In this document: positions 42,331 to 53,327 of the stretch, one piece after another
How the letters are laid out: the number at the start of each line of letters is the position of its first letter
Position numbering within the stretch: the first letter of the stretch is position 1
Assembly: GCF_000260985.4 (NCBI RefSeq)
Contig: NC_017857.3
Span: 1,860,001-1,924,000, forward strand
Reading direction: 5' to 3'
DNA from: Methylophaga nitratireducenticrescens
GTDB lineage: Bacteria > Pseudomonadota > Gammaproteobacteria > Nitrosococcales > Methylophagaceae
Length of the DNA: 64,000 bases
Position numbers and translations under genes: made by a program
The notes under the pieces: model-generated
What the model saw: the letters and a program-made list of their open reading frames with translations, nothing else
Database searches by the model: none
Told to the model about the DNA's origin: nothing

Positions 42331-44022
42331 ATGTTCAGCCATTCTCAAAAGAATTTTGCCCCCCTGAAGTTCTGGCTAATCAAAGTTCTGCAAAATCAGA
42401 AAAAACGATTAATCATCTCTTTACTGCTGGCCTTATTAACGGCTATTTCCGCCATGGGGTTATTAGCGTTGTCTGGCTGGTTGATTACAGCTACTGCAAT
42501 CACCGGGCTGGCGATTACCGCTGGCACTGCCGTGTTATTGGATATCTACCGACCGGGTGGTGGCATTCGGTTTTTTGCGTTAAGTCGGACAGTGGGACGG
42601 TATTTTGAACGGCTGCATAGTCACGATATGGTGTTAAGAGTGATTGCCGGATTTCGACTAACCCTGTTTACCGGCCTGATGGACTTGCCGGTTCAGCAAC
42701 TGCGAAACACAGAGGATAGTGAATGGCTGAGCCGGTTAACCGCAGATCTGGATAATCTCGACAGCCTGTTATTAAAGTTACTTTTACCTCCAATTGTTGT
42801 GATATCCAGCGTGCTTTTGCTTGTAGTTTTTATCAGTTTTTTCTGGTTAACGCTGGGGGTTACATTCGGAGTTATCACGCTGCTGTTGGGAAGTATTTAT
42901 TTCAGCTTTTTTACTCGGAAAACATCGCAGATAAGCAGCGATTATGCCCGGCAGATTAACCAGGCTCGCTCACAAACCATAGAGCATCTTCAGGGCCAGC
43001 TGGAACTCCAGGCAGCACATCTGCAACAAGCGGATCAAGCAAGATTGGTCAGTTCGCTGAGTGAGATTGGCAAGTCGCAGCTAAAATTGAATCGACATAT
43101 CGCCAACGCACAGTTAATAGTGAATATTTGTCATGGATTGTTGGTCATCGCTGTGGCAATTGCAGCGTTATTTGCCTACCAGAATCAGCTTGTCAGTGGA
43201 CCGGTTGCCGTCATGTTGTTTCTGGCCGTGTTTGGATTGGGTGAGTTACTTTTAAACCTGCCAGGCCAGCTAGGGCAGTGGGGCAGGACACGCTATGCAG
43301 CTGAACGGTTGCAACCCCTGGCAGAGCATGCAGCTTCAGAGAAATCGACGCTGGCAGAACTTGAGCGGCTGTCGATGATGCTGGCAGATCACCCTAAGGT
43401 TATCAGCAGCATAGATACCGCTTTTGCTTTTGAACTTAACCCATCTGAATGTCTGTTAATAAGTGGCCGATCCGGAAGCGGCAAATCGACATTAGCCAAT
43501 ATACTGGCAGGACTGGAGATACCGGACTCATTTATAACGCCTTATCAGTTGTTGATAAACGGCATTCCATTGCGAATCGATCAAACACAAGCTTGGCACA
43601 AGCAGATTGGCTATCTGACTCAGCAAAACAGCATCATCGCCGCGACGTTATATAGCAATCTGACACTGGGGCTGAATGACATCGACGAACATAAGCTTTG
43701 GCAGGCACTGACCTTGGTCGAGCTGGATGATTGGGCCAAACAACTACCAGCCGGGTTACACAGCTGGCTGGGTGATACCGGCAGTCAACTTTCCGGAGGG
43801 CAGGCCCGAAGGATCTGTCTGGCAAGACTCTTATTAAAAGAAACAAAACTGATCTTGCTTGACGAGCCATTTAACGGCATTGATACCGAAATGGCAGAAC
43901 GTATCTGGCAGCGTTTGTATCCGCAATGGCAGGACAAAATGCTTATCGTGCTGATGCATGATCGGCCAGCGTTTTTCCCAGCAATTGATAATCAGCAAAT
44001 GTTTGAAATCAATCTGGATTAA
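42331..44022 (+). CDS. cydC: Thiol/heme exporter ABC subunit CydC
   Basis: A 563-residue partner of CydD. The membrane domain begins with LALLTAISAMGLLALSGWLI, characteristic of CydC. Walker A is GRSGSGKST, the signature LSGGQARRICLARLLL and Walker B LILLDEPFNGID. Placed directly after cydD, giving one CydDC heterodimer for the upstream oxidase. Intact by length. Confidence 0.93.
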   Translation: MFSHSQKNFAPLKFWLIKVLQNQKKRLIISLLLALLTAISAMGLLALSGWLITATAITGLAITAGTAVLLDIYRPGGGIRFFALSRTVGRYFERLHSHDMVLRVIAGFRLTLFTGLMDLPVQQLRNTEDSEWLSRLTADLDNLDSLLLKLLLPPIVVISSVLLLVVFISFFWLTLGVTFGVITLLLGSIYFSFFTRKTSQISSDYARQINQARSQTIEHLQGQLELQAAHLQQADQARLVSSLSEIGKSQLKLNRHIANAQLIVNICHGLLVIAVAIAALFAYQNQLVSGPVAVMLFLAVFGLGELLLNLPGQLGQWGRTRYAAERLQPLAEHAASEKSTLAELERLSMMLADHPKVISSIDTAFAFELNPSECLLISGRSGSGKSTLANILAGLEIPDSFITPYQLLINGIPLRIDQTQAWHKQIGYLTQQNSIIAATLYSNLTLGLNDIDEHKLWQALTLVELDDWAKQLPAGLHSWLGDTGSQLSGGQARRICLARLLLKETKLILLDEPFNGIDTEMAERIWQRLYPQWQDKMLIVLMHDRPAFFPAIDNQQMFEINLD

Positions 44023-44152
44023 AGATAATCGGTTATCCATAAAAATTTTAACTGGCGCACACTTTTATCATTCCATTTCGATTGATCGTTGCCTGTGTCT
44101 TTGCTCTTGAATTACTATTTCTGGTAATTGAAAGGAATTCAAGAAGAAAAAA

Positions 44153-45898
44153 ATGGAATGTCGTCATGGAAGACGAGCACCCTATCTTCGGGTAGGAGCG
44201 TTTGTTATATGGAATTTATTTTCTCTAGCAGCTTATGCTGGTGCTACGATTATCGATCGTGCCGCACAAGAGCAACTGCTACAGCAAGAGCGCGAGCGTC
44301 AGCTTCGCGAGCAACAGGAAATCTCTCCTGATGTACGAATACCAAATCCAGCTTCTCCGCCAGAACTCCTCGTTTATCCAGACAGTGAATCTCCCTGTTT
44401 CACTATCTCCAGCGTTTCACTGATTGGCGAAAGCGCTGCAGAATTTCAGTTTGCTTTATCCTCCGTAACGGATGGCAATGATTCCGCCATAGGACGTTGT
44501 CTTGGGGCACAAGGCATTAATGTCGCAATGAGCCGTATTCAAAATGCCATTATTGCCCGGGGCTTTGTAACTACCCGGGTGTTGGCAGCTCCCCAGGATC
44601 TTAATTCCAGTTTATTACAACTTACGGTGATACCCGGCAGAGTCAGAAAGATTCATTTTGCTGAAGGTGTGTCTGTAAGAGCGACCAAATGGAATGCGAT
44701 CCCTGTTCAACGCGGTGACATTCTGAATCTGCGGGATATTGAGCAAGGTCTGGAAAACTTTAAACGAGTACCCACTACAGAAGTCGATATCCAGATAGAG
44801 CCGGCAGAAGGGCCAGATGCTAAGCCTGGTGAAAGTGATGTAATCATTCAATATCAACAGCGTTTTCCGTTTCGACTGACTATCAGCGCTGATGATGCCG
44901 GGTTCGATTCCACCGGCAAATATCAAGCTGGCGTTACCTTGTCTGGAGACAATCTGCTGATGCTCAATGACTTGTTCTACGTCAATTACAACCATGACCA
45001 GGGTGGGGGCGAATCAGGTAAACGTGGATCTGACGGCCAGACTATTCATTATTCGTTTCCCGTCGGTTATTGGTTATTCGGTTTCACCACATCCTCCTAT
45101 GACTACCATCAAGTGGTTTCTGGTATTAATCAATCCTATACCTACAGTGGCCGTAGCGAAAACTCGGATGTTAAGGCCAGCCGTCTCATATATCGCAATG
45201 CAATCAATAAAACCTATCTTTCATTTCGCGGTTTCTTCAGAAAATCCTCTAACTACATAAACGACACAGAAATTGAAGTGCAAAAACGCCGTACCGCGGG
45301 ATGGGAGTTAGGTTTCCGCCAAACCTGGTATTTAGGGCAATCGCTGCTGGATTACAAATTAGCCTACAAGCGGGGGACTGGAGCAATGAATGCTCTCAAA
45401 GCACCTGAAGAGAGCTTTGATGAAGGAACATCACGTATGGAAATACTGACGGCTGATCTCGGTTTCGACCTGCCATTTTCTGTTAAAGCCCCATGGGGTG
45501 AGCAAGCTTTGCGTTACTCAACCCAATTTCGTGGCCAATATAATTTCACACCATTAACGCCTCAGGATCGGCTGTCTATTGGTAATCGTTACACCGTTCG
45601 CGGCTTTGACGGTCAATGGACTTTAAGTGCAGATAACGGCTGGTTCTTGCGTAATGAAATGAGTGCATTAATCGCTAACACCGGGCAGGCCGTTTATTGG
45701 GGGCTTGATTATGGCGAAGTCGGTGGTCAATCCAGTGATCTTTTATTAGGCAAGCAGCTGGCAGGAATCGTAATGGGGTTAAGAGGGGGCTTTGGCGGAT
45801 TTAGTTATGACTTATTTGTGGGTAAAGCACTTAAGAAGCCCAAGGGCTTTGAAACAGCCAGTACAACAGTAGGTTTCAATTTAAATCTGACGTTCTGA
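44153..45898 (+). CDS. TpsB outer-membrane transporter (FhaC/ShlB family)
   Basis: A 581-residue Omp85-related barrel that exports a TpsA partner. It starts with a hydrophobic signal sequence after a basic N-terminus, then a Gln/Glu/Arg-rich helix (EQLLQQERERQLREQQ), POTRA-like domains (CFTISSVSLIGES; LTVIPGRVRKIHF), and a C-terminal beta-barrel with YTVRGFDGQWTLSADNGWF and a final Phe. RBS GAAAGGA is upstream. The gene lies 41 bp before the TpsA gene on the same strand, the usual layout. Confidence 0.93.
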   Translation: MECRHGRRAPYLRVGAFVIWNLFSLAAYAGATIIDRAAQEQLLQQERERQLREQQEISPDVRIPNPASPPELLVYPDSESPCFTISSVSLIGESAAEFQFALSSVTDGNDSAIGRCLGAQGINVAMSRIQNAIIARGFVTTRVLAAPQDLNSSLLQLTVIPGRVRKIHFAEGVSVRATKWNAIPVQRGDILNLRDIEQGLENFKRVPTTEVDIQIEPAEGPDAKPGESDVIIQYQQRFPFRLTISADDAGFDSTGKYQAGVTLSGDNLLMLNDLFYVNYNHDQGGGESGKRGSDGQTIHYSFPVGYWLFGFTTSSYDYHQVVSGINQSYTYSGRSENSDVKASRLIYRNAINKTYLSFRGFFRKSSNYINDTEIEVQKRRTAGWELGFRQTWYLGQSLLDYKLAYKRGTGAMNALKAPEESFDEGTSRMEILTADLGFDLPFSVKAPWGEQALRYSTQFRGQYNFTPLTPQDRLSIGNRYTVRGFDGQWTLSADNGWFLRNEMSALIANTGQAVYWGLDYGEVGGQSSDLLLGKQLAGIVMGLRGGFGGFSYDLFVGKALKKPKGFETASTTVGFNLNLTF

Positions 45899-45939
45899 CT
45901 AACGTTTCGTTGAATCATCTGCGATAAGGGATTAAAAAG

Positions 45940-48900
45940 ATGAACAAAAATAAATTCAGGGTGGTGTTTAACAGAGCACGCGGTTTGATGATGGTGGTTG
46001 CAGAAAACGTCGGATGTAATTCTTCGGGAAGTAACCCAAACGTACCAACAACACCTTGCCCTATGGTCCTCGCCACTCTGCGCCCGTTGATTTTCTCAAT
46101 GCTTGTCATGAGTAGTCTGGTAATAATGACAAGCCCAACCTATGCAGACATCATTGCCGATCCAAATGCCCCAGCCAATCAGCAACCGATTGTTAATGAA
46201 ACAGCAAATGGCTTGCCACTGGTCAATATTCAGACCCCCAGTGCTGCGGGTGTCTCACGTAACACCTATCGCCAGTTCGATGTAAAGACGAAAGGCGCTA
46301 TCCTCAATAACAGCAATAAAAATACCCAAACCCAACTGGGCGGCTGGGTGCAAGGCAATCCCTACCTTGCCGGGGGCACAGCTAAAGTAATATTAAATGA
46401 AGTTAACAGTCAAAATCCGAGTTTACTGAACGGTTATATTGAAGTGGCCGGTAGTCGCGCTCAGGTTGTTATTGCCAATCCGGCAGGTATCAGCTGCAGT
46501 GGTTGTGGCTTTATCAATGCGAATCGGGCCACGCTGACGACGGGGAAACCCATCATGAATAATGGCAATCTGCTTGGTTATCGCGTCGGTGGCGGGAAGA
46601 TTAACTTTTTAGGGAATGGACTCGATACTTCACAAACTAACTTTACCGACGTGATTGCACGCGCAGTGGATGTGAACGCCGGTATATGGGCTAACAGTCT
46701 TAATATTACTACGGGTACGAACCAGGTCAATGTCGATAGTAATGGTCATCAGACCGACGTAAGCAGTATTGCTCCTGATGCAGGAACTGCTGTCCCTGCT
46801 TTTGCGGTTGACGTTGCTGCACTGGGAGGCATGTACGCGGGCAAAATTCACATGGTTGGGACAGAAGCTGGTGTGGGAGTAAATAACGCCAGCGATATTG
46901 GTGCAAGCGTAGGCAGTGTCAGTATTACTGCCGACGGAGTGCTGCAAAATACCGGCGCTATCAGTGCTAAAAGCAATATCCAGTTGGATGTTGCAGGTCT
47001 GGAAAGTGATGGCAGCGTTACAGCAGATGGTGACATTAGCATCAACCTGGCTTCTGATTATATTCACACCAGTGAGCTGCAAGCAGGCGCCAATCTTAAC
47101 TTACATACCAGTGGTGATATCACCAATCAATCGACCATACTTGCTAGTCAATCGCTACACCTTAGCGCTAACAACATCGACAATATGGTGAATGGGGAAA
47201 TAGTCGGTCTTGATACTCATATTACCGCCGCTGACACGATTACAAACCAGGGCCTGATTGATGGCGTAAATACGCTCATTAACGCAGATAATCTGTTCAA
47301 CAGTCAAACCGGCAGTATCTTTGCTGATCAAATCGCCATTCAGGTTGCTCACCTTGCCAATTATGCAGGTGCTGTAATCGCTGCTCGTAATCGACTTGAT
47401 ATGGGCACAACAACTATTGAAAATCGTGATGATAGCTTGATATTCAGTGCTGGCGATTTGGCGATAGCTGGTAGTCTCGATGGGGCTAATCAAGCTATTG
47501 GAGCAGCAGATTCACTCATCAATGATGGCGCTACTATCGAGGCATTAGGTAATGCAGCTTTGACCATAGCTGATTTACAAAACTTGAATGCCGAACTCAT
47601 TACCGAAGTTGTTCAAACTGGAAGCGGTAGTTTTGATCGATTTACACCACGAGGGGCGAGTGTCATTTATGAAACCTCTGACTATCCTGGAGCCCATATT
47701 GGTAACGTTCATGTTGAATGGCGTTCAGCAGGGTCATACACATTCCGCGAATACACACGCTATTTAGGTACAAAAAGATTCTACGAAACACAAATCGTTT
47801 CCTCAACTCCAGGTCAGCTCCTCTCTGGTGGCGATATGCTTATCAGTGGCTCTGTACTCAATAGCGATAGTCAGATCATCGCCGGAGGTAACCTTGATGT
47901 TACTGGCGCCTCAGTACAAAACATGAATTCAGAGGGTCGAACTGTTACAAGCTATAACGGCACCGCCTACTATTATGATTGGGATGGCCACGACAATGAT
48001 TACGATGTTGATGTTATAGGCCCTTACAATCCAGCTAACCAAGTCGTGACGTATAACCTTGCCACTACACAATTGGATGGTAATACCGTTCCAGCGGGCA
48101 GTGGCACTACAGTTAACTCGGCGGCGTTACCGATTGTCACCAGCAACTTATTTCAACCCACACCTGATGTTGCAGCAGATTATCTGATTGAAAACAATCC
48201 ACGCTTTGCCAATTATCGCTCTTGGTTAAGTTCTGACTACATGCTGCAGCAACTGGCATTTGACCCCGCAACGACTCAAAAACGTTTGGGCGATGGCTTC
48301 TATGAGCAACGGCTGGTGCGTGAACAAATCGCCCAACTGACAGGCCGTCGATTCCTTGATGGACACGCTACTGATGAAGCGCAATATCAGGCGTTGATGA
48401 CATCGGCCCTCACACAAGTCAGTGATTTACAGCTTATTCCGGGTGTGGCACTTTCAGCCGATCAGGTGGCTCAACTCACCAGTGATATTGTCTGGCTGGT
48501 TGAGCAAGCAGTCACACTACCTGATGGCACAGTTACACAAGCCTTGGTGCCTCAGGTGTATATAAGACCACAGACAGAAGATATGCAGCCGACCACCGGT
48601 TTGATGGCAGGTAACACGGTCATCATGAACCTCACTGCGGATGTGACCAATGAGGGGACGATTGCAGGTCGCGAGATCGTGGAATTGAATGCTGACAATA
48701 TCAATAATCTGGGCGGTCAGATTGTGGCTGATTTGACGTTATTAAAAGCCAAAAATGATATCAACAACATTGGCGGTCAAGTCAGAGCAGGAGATGCCAT
48801 GTTGTTGGAGGCAGGCAATGATATTAATCTTCGGAGCACGACACAAAGCAGCAAACAAAGAGAAGGGGCCAGCAGTTTTAGTCGGACGAATATAGATCGT

Positions 48901-51900
48901 GTTGCCGGACTGTATCTCAGCAACCCCGATGCGATTCTCATTGCCTCAGCAGGTAATGACGTTAACTTGATGGCGGCCAGTATCGTCAATAGTGGTGAAG
49001 GTGGCCTCACACAAATCACTGCTGAAGAAAATATTAACCTTGGCACTGTGCAAACTGCAGAACAGAACAACAGCATCCGTAATGCGAAAAACTATGTAAA
49101 ACATGGCGGCACGCAGGAAATTGGCAGCGATATTCAAACAACGGGCGATATCAGCTTCAATGCAGGCAATGACCTTAATGCAACAGCCGCTAGCATCACC
49201 AGTGAAGCTGGCGCAATCAATGTGACTGCTATGCAAGATATCAACATCATCGAAGGCCGTGAAACCAGCAACTTTGATACGGCACGCAAAGTAAAAAGAA
49301 GCAGCACCTTCAGCAGTAAAACCAAAACCCGCCGCGATGTTTTCAAATCGGATAACAGCATCAGTAGTAACTTCAGTGGTGAAACCGTTATGTTAGATGC
49401 CGGTAACGAACTGAACATTCGTGGCAGCAATGTTATCAGTGATAACGGCACCACATTAAGCGCAGTAGATAATGTGAATATCACTGCTACCAACAACACG
49501 GCTTACGAATTTCATGAGCGAAAAACCAAAAAGAGCGGCCTTAGCGCCAGCGGTGGAAGTCTTACTCTGGGCAGCAGCCAACTCAACACCAAGCAAACCA
49601 CAAACAGTACTAATCAAACCGGCAGCACAGTGGGCAGTGTAGAAGGGGGTGTGACCATAAATAGTGGTAAAACCTATACCCAAAAAGCCAGTGATGTATT
49701 GGCCCCGCAAGGCAATATTGATATCCGTGCTCAACAGGTCAATATCGTTGCTGGGCAAAACACCCGTGACTCCACCCAAGAGACTAAATTCAAGCAAAGT
49801 GGCTTAACGCTTGCGATTACCAGCCCGGTTATCTCTGCCATTCAAACGGCACAACAAATGAGTGAAGCTACCAGTGATACCTCGGATGGACGTATGAATG
49901 CCTTGGCGGCAGGCGCTACAGCCCTGGCAGCAAAGAGTGCTTATGATTCTACACAACAGGCGTTGTCTGCGGCGCCTACGGGCAATGACGTGACGGATGC
50001 AGCCAATCAAGCCGGTGGCATTAACCTCAGCCTTTCCATTGGCACTTCTAAGAGTAGCAGTACCTCCACCCAAACCAGCACCAACGTTCAAGGTAGTCAA
50101 GTGATGGCTGGAGGAGATGTCACTATCAGCGCCACAGGGGCCGATCAAGATTCCGATGTCAATGTGATCGGCAGTACTATCAATGCGGGAGAAAACATCT
50201 CAATCAAAGCTGATGATCAAATCAATCTGATTGCTGCTAAAAACACCGACACACTCAACAGCAAAAATAAAAACAGTAGTGCCAGTGTTGGCATCAGTAT
50301 TGGCACTAATGGACTCGCTATCACAGCCAGCGCATCTAAAGGAAAAGGTAAAACCAATGGCACAGATGTGAGCTGGACGGAAACCATGGTAGAGGCGGGC
50401 AATAAAGCCAGCCTGGAAAGCGGTACCGATACCAATCTCATCGGTGCACAAGTGAGGGGTAAACAAGTAGTGGCCGATGTCGGCAACTCGGGAGAGGGCA
50501 ATCTCAATATCCATAGTTTGCAAGATACCAGCACCTACGATAGTAAACAGAAAAGTGCAGGTATCAGTGTCAGCATTCCAATAGGAGCAGGCATGGCTGG
50601 CGGTTCGTTCAGTTCAAGTCAAAGCAAGATCAAAAGTGATTACGCCAGCGTCAATGAACAAGCGGGTATATTCGCCGGTGATGAAGGCTTTCAAGTCAAC
50701 GTGACGGGCAATACTAATCTTAAGGGTGCTGTAATCGCATCGACAGAGCAAGCCATTCAGGACAACAAGAATAACCTGACCACGGAAACGCTGACCGTAT
50801 CAGACATCAGCAATAATGCTGAATACGATGGCAAGGCTACCTCAGCAACCATCGGCGGTGGTATTCAGGCGGGGCTACCGCAACTCTCAGGGGCGGGAAT
50901 AGGAAAAGATAACGATAAAGCAGAAAGCACTTCAATCAGCGCCATCAGTCAGGGTGCATTAACTATTACCGATAATGATAGCCAACAAAACTTCAATGGC
51001 GAGGATGCTGCCACCACAGTGGCCGTGCTCAATCGGGATGTACATGTTAACGAGCAAGGAGAGGCAGTCGATAGTCAAGGGAGTTCAACCGCTAATAGTA
51101 TCGCCCCAATCTTTGATGCGGAAAAAGTCGCCAAAGAAATTGAAGCGCAGGTGAAAATCACACAGGCGTTCAACCAAGAAGCACCCAAAGCATTAGCAAC
51201 TTTCGCGCTTAGTAAAACACAACCCTATCAGGATGCGAAGGATTACGAGCTAATCAAAAGTCGTGCTGAAAATAATATTCAGCTGACAGATTATGAAATC
51301 AACAGACTTGCAGCCTTGGAGGCTTCTGGACTGACAACGGAAAAATCTCAATCGATATTGAATGATCCACAGGCGAAATCTGACTACGAGAACTGGAATG
51401 GCAATGGTGATTACCGAAAAGCAGCCAATATTATTGTCGCTGCAATTGGTGGTGGTTCATCTGGATTAACCTCTGCAGTTACTAAAGAATCTATGTCTTG
51501 GGCTGCCGATAAGATGCGTCAAGCCATGATTGAGGATTCAATGAAGTTCGCGGGTCTGTGTGTAACAAAGGACGATTGTATAAGTAATGAGTCAGGGACA
51601 AGCGTAGGTGTAAATGGAGATAATACGAAAATTGCTGGCGGTCGAATTGTACTAAATAAATGGTGTGGTAATGGAAGATGTGAAAAAGACCCCAGTACCG
51701 TCAGTGGTTACAAGGAAAATTCTGATGGAACGGTGATATTCAAACCCAAGGATGCAAGCGGTAATCCATTGACTATTGGCGAGTTTATTGCACAAAATCA
51801 AGAGCTGCGAAGTCCATTAGGAGGGGTTCAAGGTGATAATGGCCAAATGGCGCTAGGTATTCAGTTTGAATATGCTGCGAATTCATTTTGGGATAAGTTA

Positions 51901-52113
51901 GCCGAGGCCTATGCAGGAACACATGACACCTTGAACAGCGTGATCTGGTATGACGAATTAGGTAATGGTAGAAATTTGGATAAAACTACGATGGGAAAAA
52001 TTGGAGAAGCTGCAAATTACATAAATGTGATTAACGCTACACCATTTGCTGCAAGTGTCTTTTTACCACCTGAAGTATGGAACTCTGTGTTTACAGTTTT
52101 GAACAATAGATGA
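45940..52113 (+). CDS. TpsA filamentous hemagglutinin/CdiA-like exoprotein
   Basis: A 2057-residue two-partner exoprotein. An extended signal peptide occupies residues 1-69 (MNKNKFRVVFNRARGLMMVV at the start; cleavage after TYA). The TPS domain (70-310) has NPYL, NPAGI and the Cys pair C186/C189 in CSGCGF. Long FHA beta-helix repeats follow, with hemagglutinin blocks near 1090-1600. A linker rich in EK/QA leads to a 290-residue C-terminal module with SPLGGVQGDNGQMALGIQ, EAYAGTHDTLNSVIWYDELG and FLPPEVWNSVF. No VENN motif was seen. A frameshifted small lipoprotein gene lies 11 bp downstream. Adhesion or contact-dependent inhibition are both possible. Confidence 0.9.
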   Translation: MNKNKFRVVFNRARGLMMVVAENVGCNSSGSNPNVPTTPCPMVLATLRPLIFSMLVMSSLVIMTSPTYADIIADPNAPANQQPIVNETANGLPLVNIQTPSAAGVSRNTYRQFDVKTKGAILNNSNKNTQTQLGGWVQGNPYLAGGTAKVILNEVNSQNPSLLNGYIEVAGSRAQVVIANPAGISCSGCGFINANRATLTTGKPIMNNGNLLGYRVGGGKINFLGNGLDTSQTNFTDVIARAVDVNAGIWANSLNITTGTNQVNVDSNGHQTDVSSIAPDAGTAVPAFAVDVAALGGMYAGKIHMVGTEAGVGVNNASDIGASVGSVSITADGVLQNTGAISAKSNIQLDVAGLESDGSVTADGDISINLASDYIHTSELQAGANLNLHTSGDITNQSTILASQSLHLSANNIDNMVNGEIVGLDTHITAADTITNQGLIDGVNTLINADNLFNSQTGSIFADQIAIQVAHLANYAGAVIAARNRLDMGTTTIENRDDSLIFSAGDLAIAGSLDGANQAIGAADSLINDGATIEALGNAALTIADLQNLNAELITEVVQTGSGSFDRFTPRGASVIYETSDYPGAHIGNVHVEWRSAGSYTFREYTRYLGTKRFYETQIVSSTPGQLLSGGDMLISGSVLNSDSQIIAGGNLDVTGASVQNMNSEGRTVTSYNGTAYYYDWDGHDNDYDVDVIGPYNPANQVVTYNLATTQLDGNTVPAGSGTTVNSAALPIVTSNLFQPTPDVAADYLIENNPRFANYRSWLSSDYMLQQLAFDPATTQKRLGDGFYEQRLVREQIAQLTGRRFLDGHATDEAQYQALMTSALTQVSDLQLIPGVALSADQVAQLTSDIVWLVEQAVTLPDGTVTQALVPQVYIRPQTEDMQPTTGLMAGNTVIMNLTADVTNEGTIAGREIVELNADNINNLGGQIVADLTLLKAKNDINNIGGQVRAGDAMLLEAGNDINLRSTTQSSKQREGASSFSRTNIDRVAGLYLSNPDAILIASAGNDVNLMAASIVNSGEGGLTQITAEENINLGTVQTAEQNNSIRNAKNYVKHGGTQEIGSDIQTTGDISFNAGNDLNATAASITSEAGAINVTAMQDINIIEGRETSNFDTARKVKRSSTFSSKTKTRRDVFKSDNSISSNFSGETVMLDAGNELNIRGSNVISDNGTTLSAVDNVNITATNNTAYEFHERKTKKSGLSASGGSLTLGSSQLNTKQTTNSTNQTGSTVGSVEGGVTINSGKTYTQKASDVLAPQGNIDIRAQQVNIVAGQNTRDSTQETKFKQSGLTLAITSPVISAIQTAQQMSEATSDTSDGRMNALAAGATALAAKSAYDSTQQALSAAPTGNDVTDAANQAGGINLSLSIGTSKSSSTSTQTSTNVQGSQVMAGGDVTISATGADQDSDVNVIGSTINAGENISIKADDQINLIAAKNTDTLNSKNKNSSASVGISIGTNGLAITASASKGKGKTNGTDVSWTETMVEAGNKASLESGTDTNLIGAQVRGKQVVADVGNSGEGNLNIHSLQDTSTYDSKQKSAGISVSIPIGAGMAGGSFSSSQSKIKSDYASVNEQAGIFAGDEGFQVNVTGNTNLKGAVIASTEQAIQDNKNNLTTETLTVSDISNNAEYDGKATSATIGGGIQAGLPQLSGAGIGKDNDKAESTSISAISQGALTITDNDSQQNFNGEDAATTVAVLNRDVHVNEQGEAVDSQGSSTANSIAPIFDAEKVAKEIEAQVKITQAFNQEAPKALATFALSKTQPYQDAKDYELIKSRAENNIQLTDYEINRLAALEASGLTTEKSQSILNDPQAKSDYENWNGNGDYRKAANIIVAAIGGGSSGLTSAVTKESMSWAADKMRQAMIEDSMKFAGLCVTKDDCISNESGTSVGVNGDNTKIAGGRIVLNKWCGNGRCEKDPSTVSGYKENSDGTVIFKPKDASGNPLTIGEFIAQNQELRSPLGGVQGDNGQMALGIQFEYAANSFWDKLAEAYAGTHDTLNSVIWYDELGNGRNLDKTTMGKIGEAANYINVINATPFAASVFLPPEVWNSVFTVLNNR

Positions 52114-52123
52114 AGGATCCTTA

Positions 52124-52335
52124 ATGGAAAAAATGGTATCAAAAATATTTATTAGATTTTCTTGGTTAATTTTAATCATTTTTTTTGTTTCTTCCTGCGC
52201 TACAAATGGATATCGTGGTGGGTGGTAAGAAAAATATTAAGGTTGAGAATACTCACTAAAGAATGTGCTGAATGTATGCGAGATAAAGGATATGTCTATT
52301 TAGAGTACTGCGAGGAGAGATGTCAGTACCCATAA
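52124..52335 (+). pseudogene. Frameshifted small lipoprotein, TpsA-linked
   Basis: A 34-codon frame (52124-52228) gives a signal peptide with lipobox FVSSCATN. Right after it, the frame shifted by one base continues RILTKECAECMRDKGYVYLE and YCEERCQYP to a TAA at 52333. Joined, they would make a small lipoprotein with four to six Cys. The CM...GYVYLE motif resembles CMINNGFNYLD in the lipoprotein at 54450, which follows another TpsA C-terminal module. It may be a broken immunity-type gene. A true pseudogene or a sequencing indel would look the same. Confidence 0.6.
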
Positions 52336-52350
52336 ACAAAAATTAATATA

Positions 52351-53327
52351 ACCTCAGATCTGCATAAGCGCGCCCTTTTCATTCCTGTTCAACTTGATAG
52401 AAGGCTTCTTGGGTTGGAAGGTATAAGCCACCAATCCAGCCATGAGGTGGACCATAAAGCTGACAGGGCTGCGGTGCCGTGAGTGTTCGATTTGAGAAAT
52501 ATTCTTCAATTGGTCAAATATTGTTTCAATCACATAGCGTTTTCTCAACATCAACCGGTCCCATAACGTCATCAGTTGCGGTTTCATATTCTTGCGAATG
52601 CCGGTGACCAGCTTAATGCCTTGTTCGGCTAATGACTCTTTAAGTGTTTGAGACAGATAACCTTTATCGCCATACAAGGTGCCCCATAGCTGTTTGACCA
52701 TGTCCGGTATGGGCTTGCGGTCATCAATATTGGCCGTTGTGATTTTTACTGAAAGTATTTCACCTTGTTCGTTCACTAACAGGTGTAGCTTGAAGCCATA
52801 AAACCAGCCCATGGTGCCCTTGCCTCGCTCTGCAACACCGCTAAAGACACGGTTCCGAGGAATGCGAATGTTGTGGCATACCGCCAGTTTGGTTGAATCA
52901 ACAAAGGCGATGCCGGTTGGTTTGCCGTAACGTTGTGTCATAAAGGCACACAGGGGAACCAGCACACTTTGCAGCAGTTTCAACATGCGGGTATAGCTAA
53001 CCAGTTGGGGGAAAGCTTGCTTCAAGTGCTTCCGGGCATAGTGTGTATAAAAGGTCTTGAAGTCTCTGAAGCGGAGCTGGTGAAATAAAATCAGAATAGT
53101 GATGACTTCACTTTCCGACAACTTGCCAGGCTTGTTCCGGCATTTATCTCCGGCTGCTATCTGCTGGTGTTGCCAGGCCGGGATAAATCTTTGGCAAAAA
53201 TCATCGACTTCGCAATACATTTTCTCTAAATTGTACATAGTTGAGCCCTTTCGTTTCTCGTTTTTGGTCAAACGATTCGATCGTGGCTCAGGCTTTTAGT
53301 TCCTCTTTTCTTATGCACAGCTCAGGT
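52351..53327 (-). mobile_element. IS982-family insertion sequence (977 bp)
   Basis: Imperfect 18-bp terminal inverted repeats ACCTCAGATCTGCATAAG (left) and ACCTGAGCTGTGCATAAG (right, reverse strand) bound one transposase gene that reads leftward. If the ends include the preceding TA, a 4-bp AATA duplication flanks it (52345-52348 and 53330-53333), which is not convincing for the family. It lies between the broken lipoprotein and the orphan TpsA module. Confidence 0.85.
52354..53238 (-). CDS. IS982-family transposase
   Basis: A 294-residue DDE transposase. The Asp residues are in IAFVDSTKLAVC and TLYGDKGYLS, and the Glu in YVIETIFDQLKN. The start at MYNLEKMY (53238) is chosen because TATG follows an RBS-like GGGCTC..ACT and fits the family N-terminus; 11 extra codons extend upstream in frame. 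The stop lies within the left inverted repeat. Appears intact. Confidence 0.92.
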   Translation of the reverse strand: MYNLEKMYCEVDDFCQRFIPAWQHQQIAAGDKCRNKPGKLSESEVITILILFHQLRFRDFKTFYTHYARKHLKQAFPQLVSYTRMLKLLQSVLVPLCAFMTQRYGKPTGIAFVDSTKLAVCHNIRIPRNRVFSGVAERGKGTMGWFYGFKLHLLVNEQGEILSVKITTANIDDRKPIPDMVKQLWGTLYGDKGYLSQTLKESLAEQGIKLVTGIRKNMKPQLMTLWDRLMLRKRYVIETIFDQLKNISQIEHSRHRSPVSFMVHLMAGLVAYTFQPKKPSIKLNRNEKGALMQI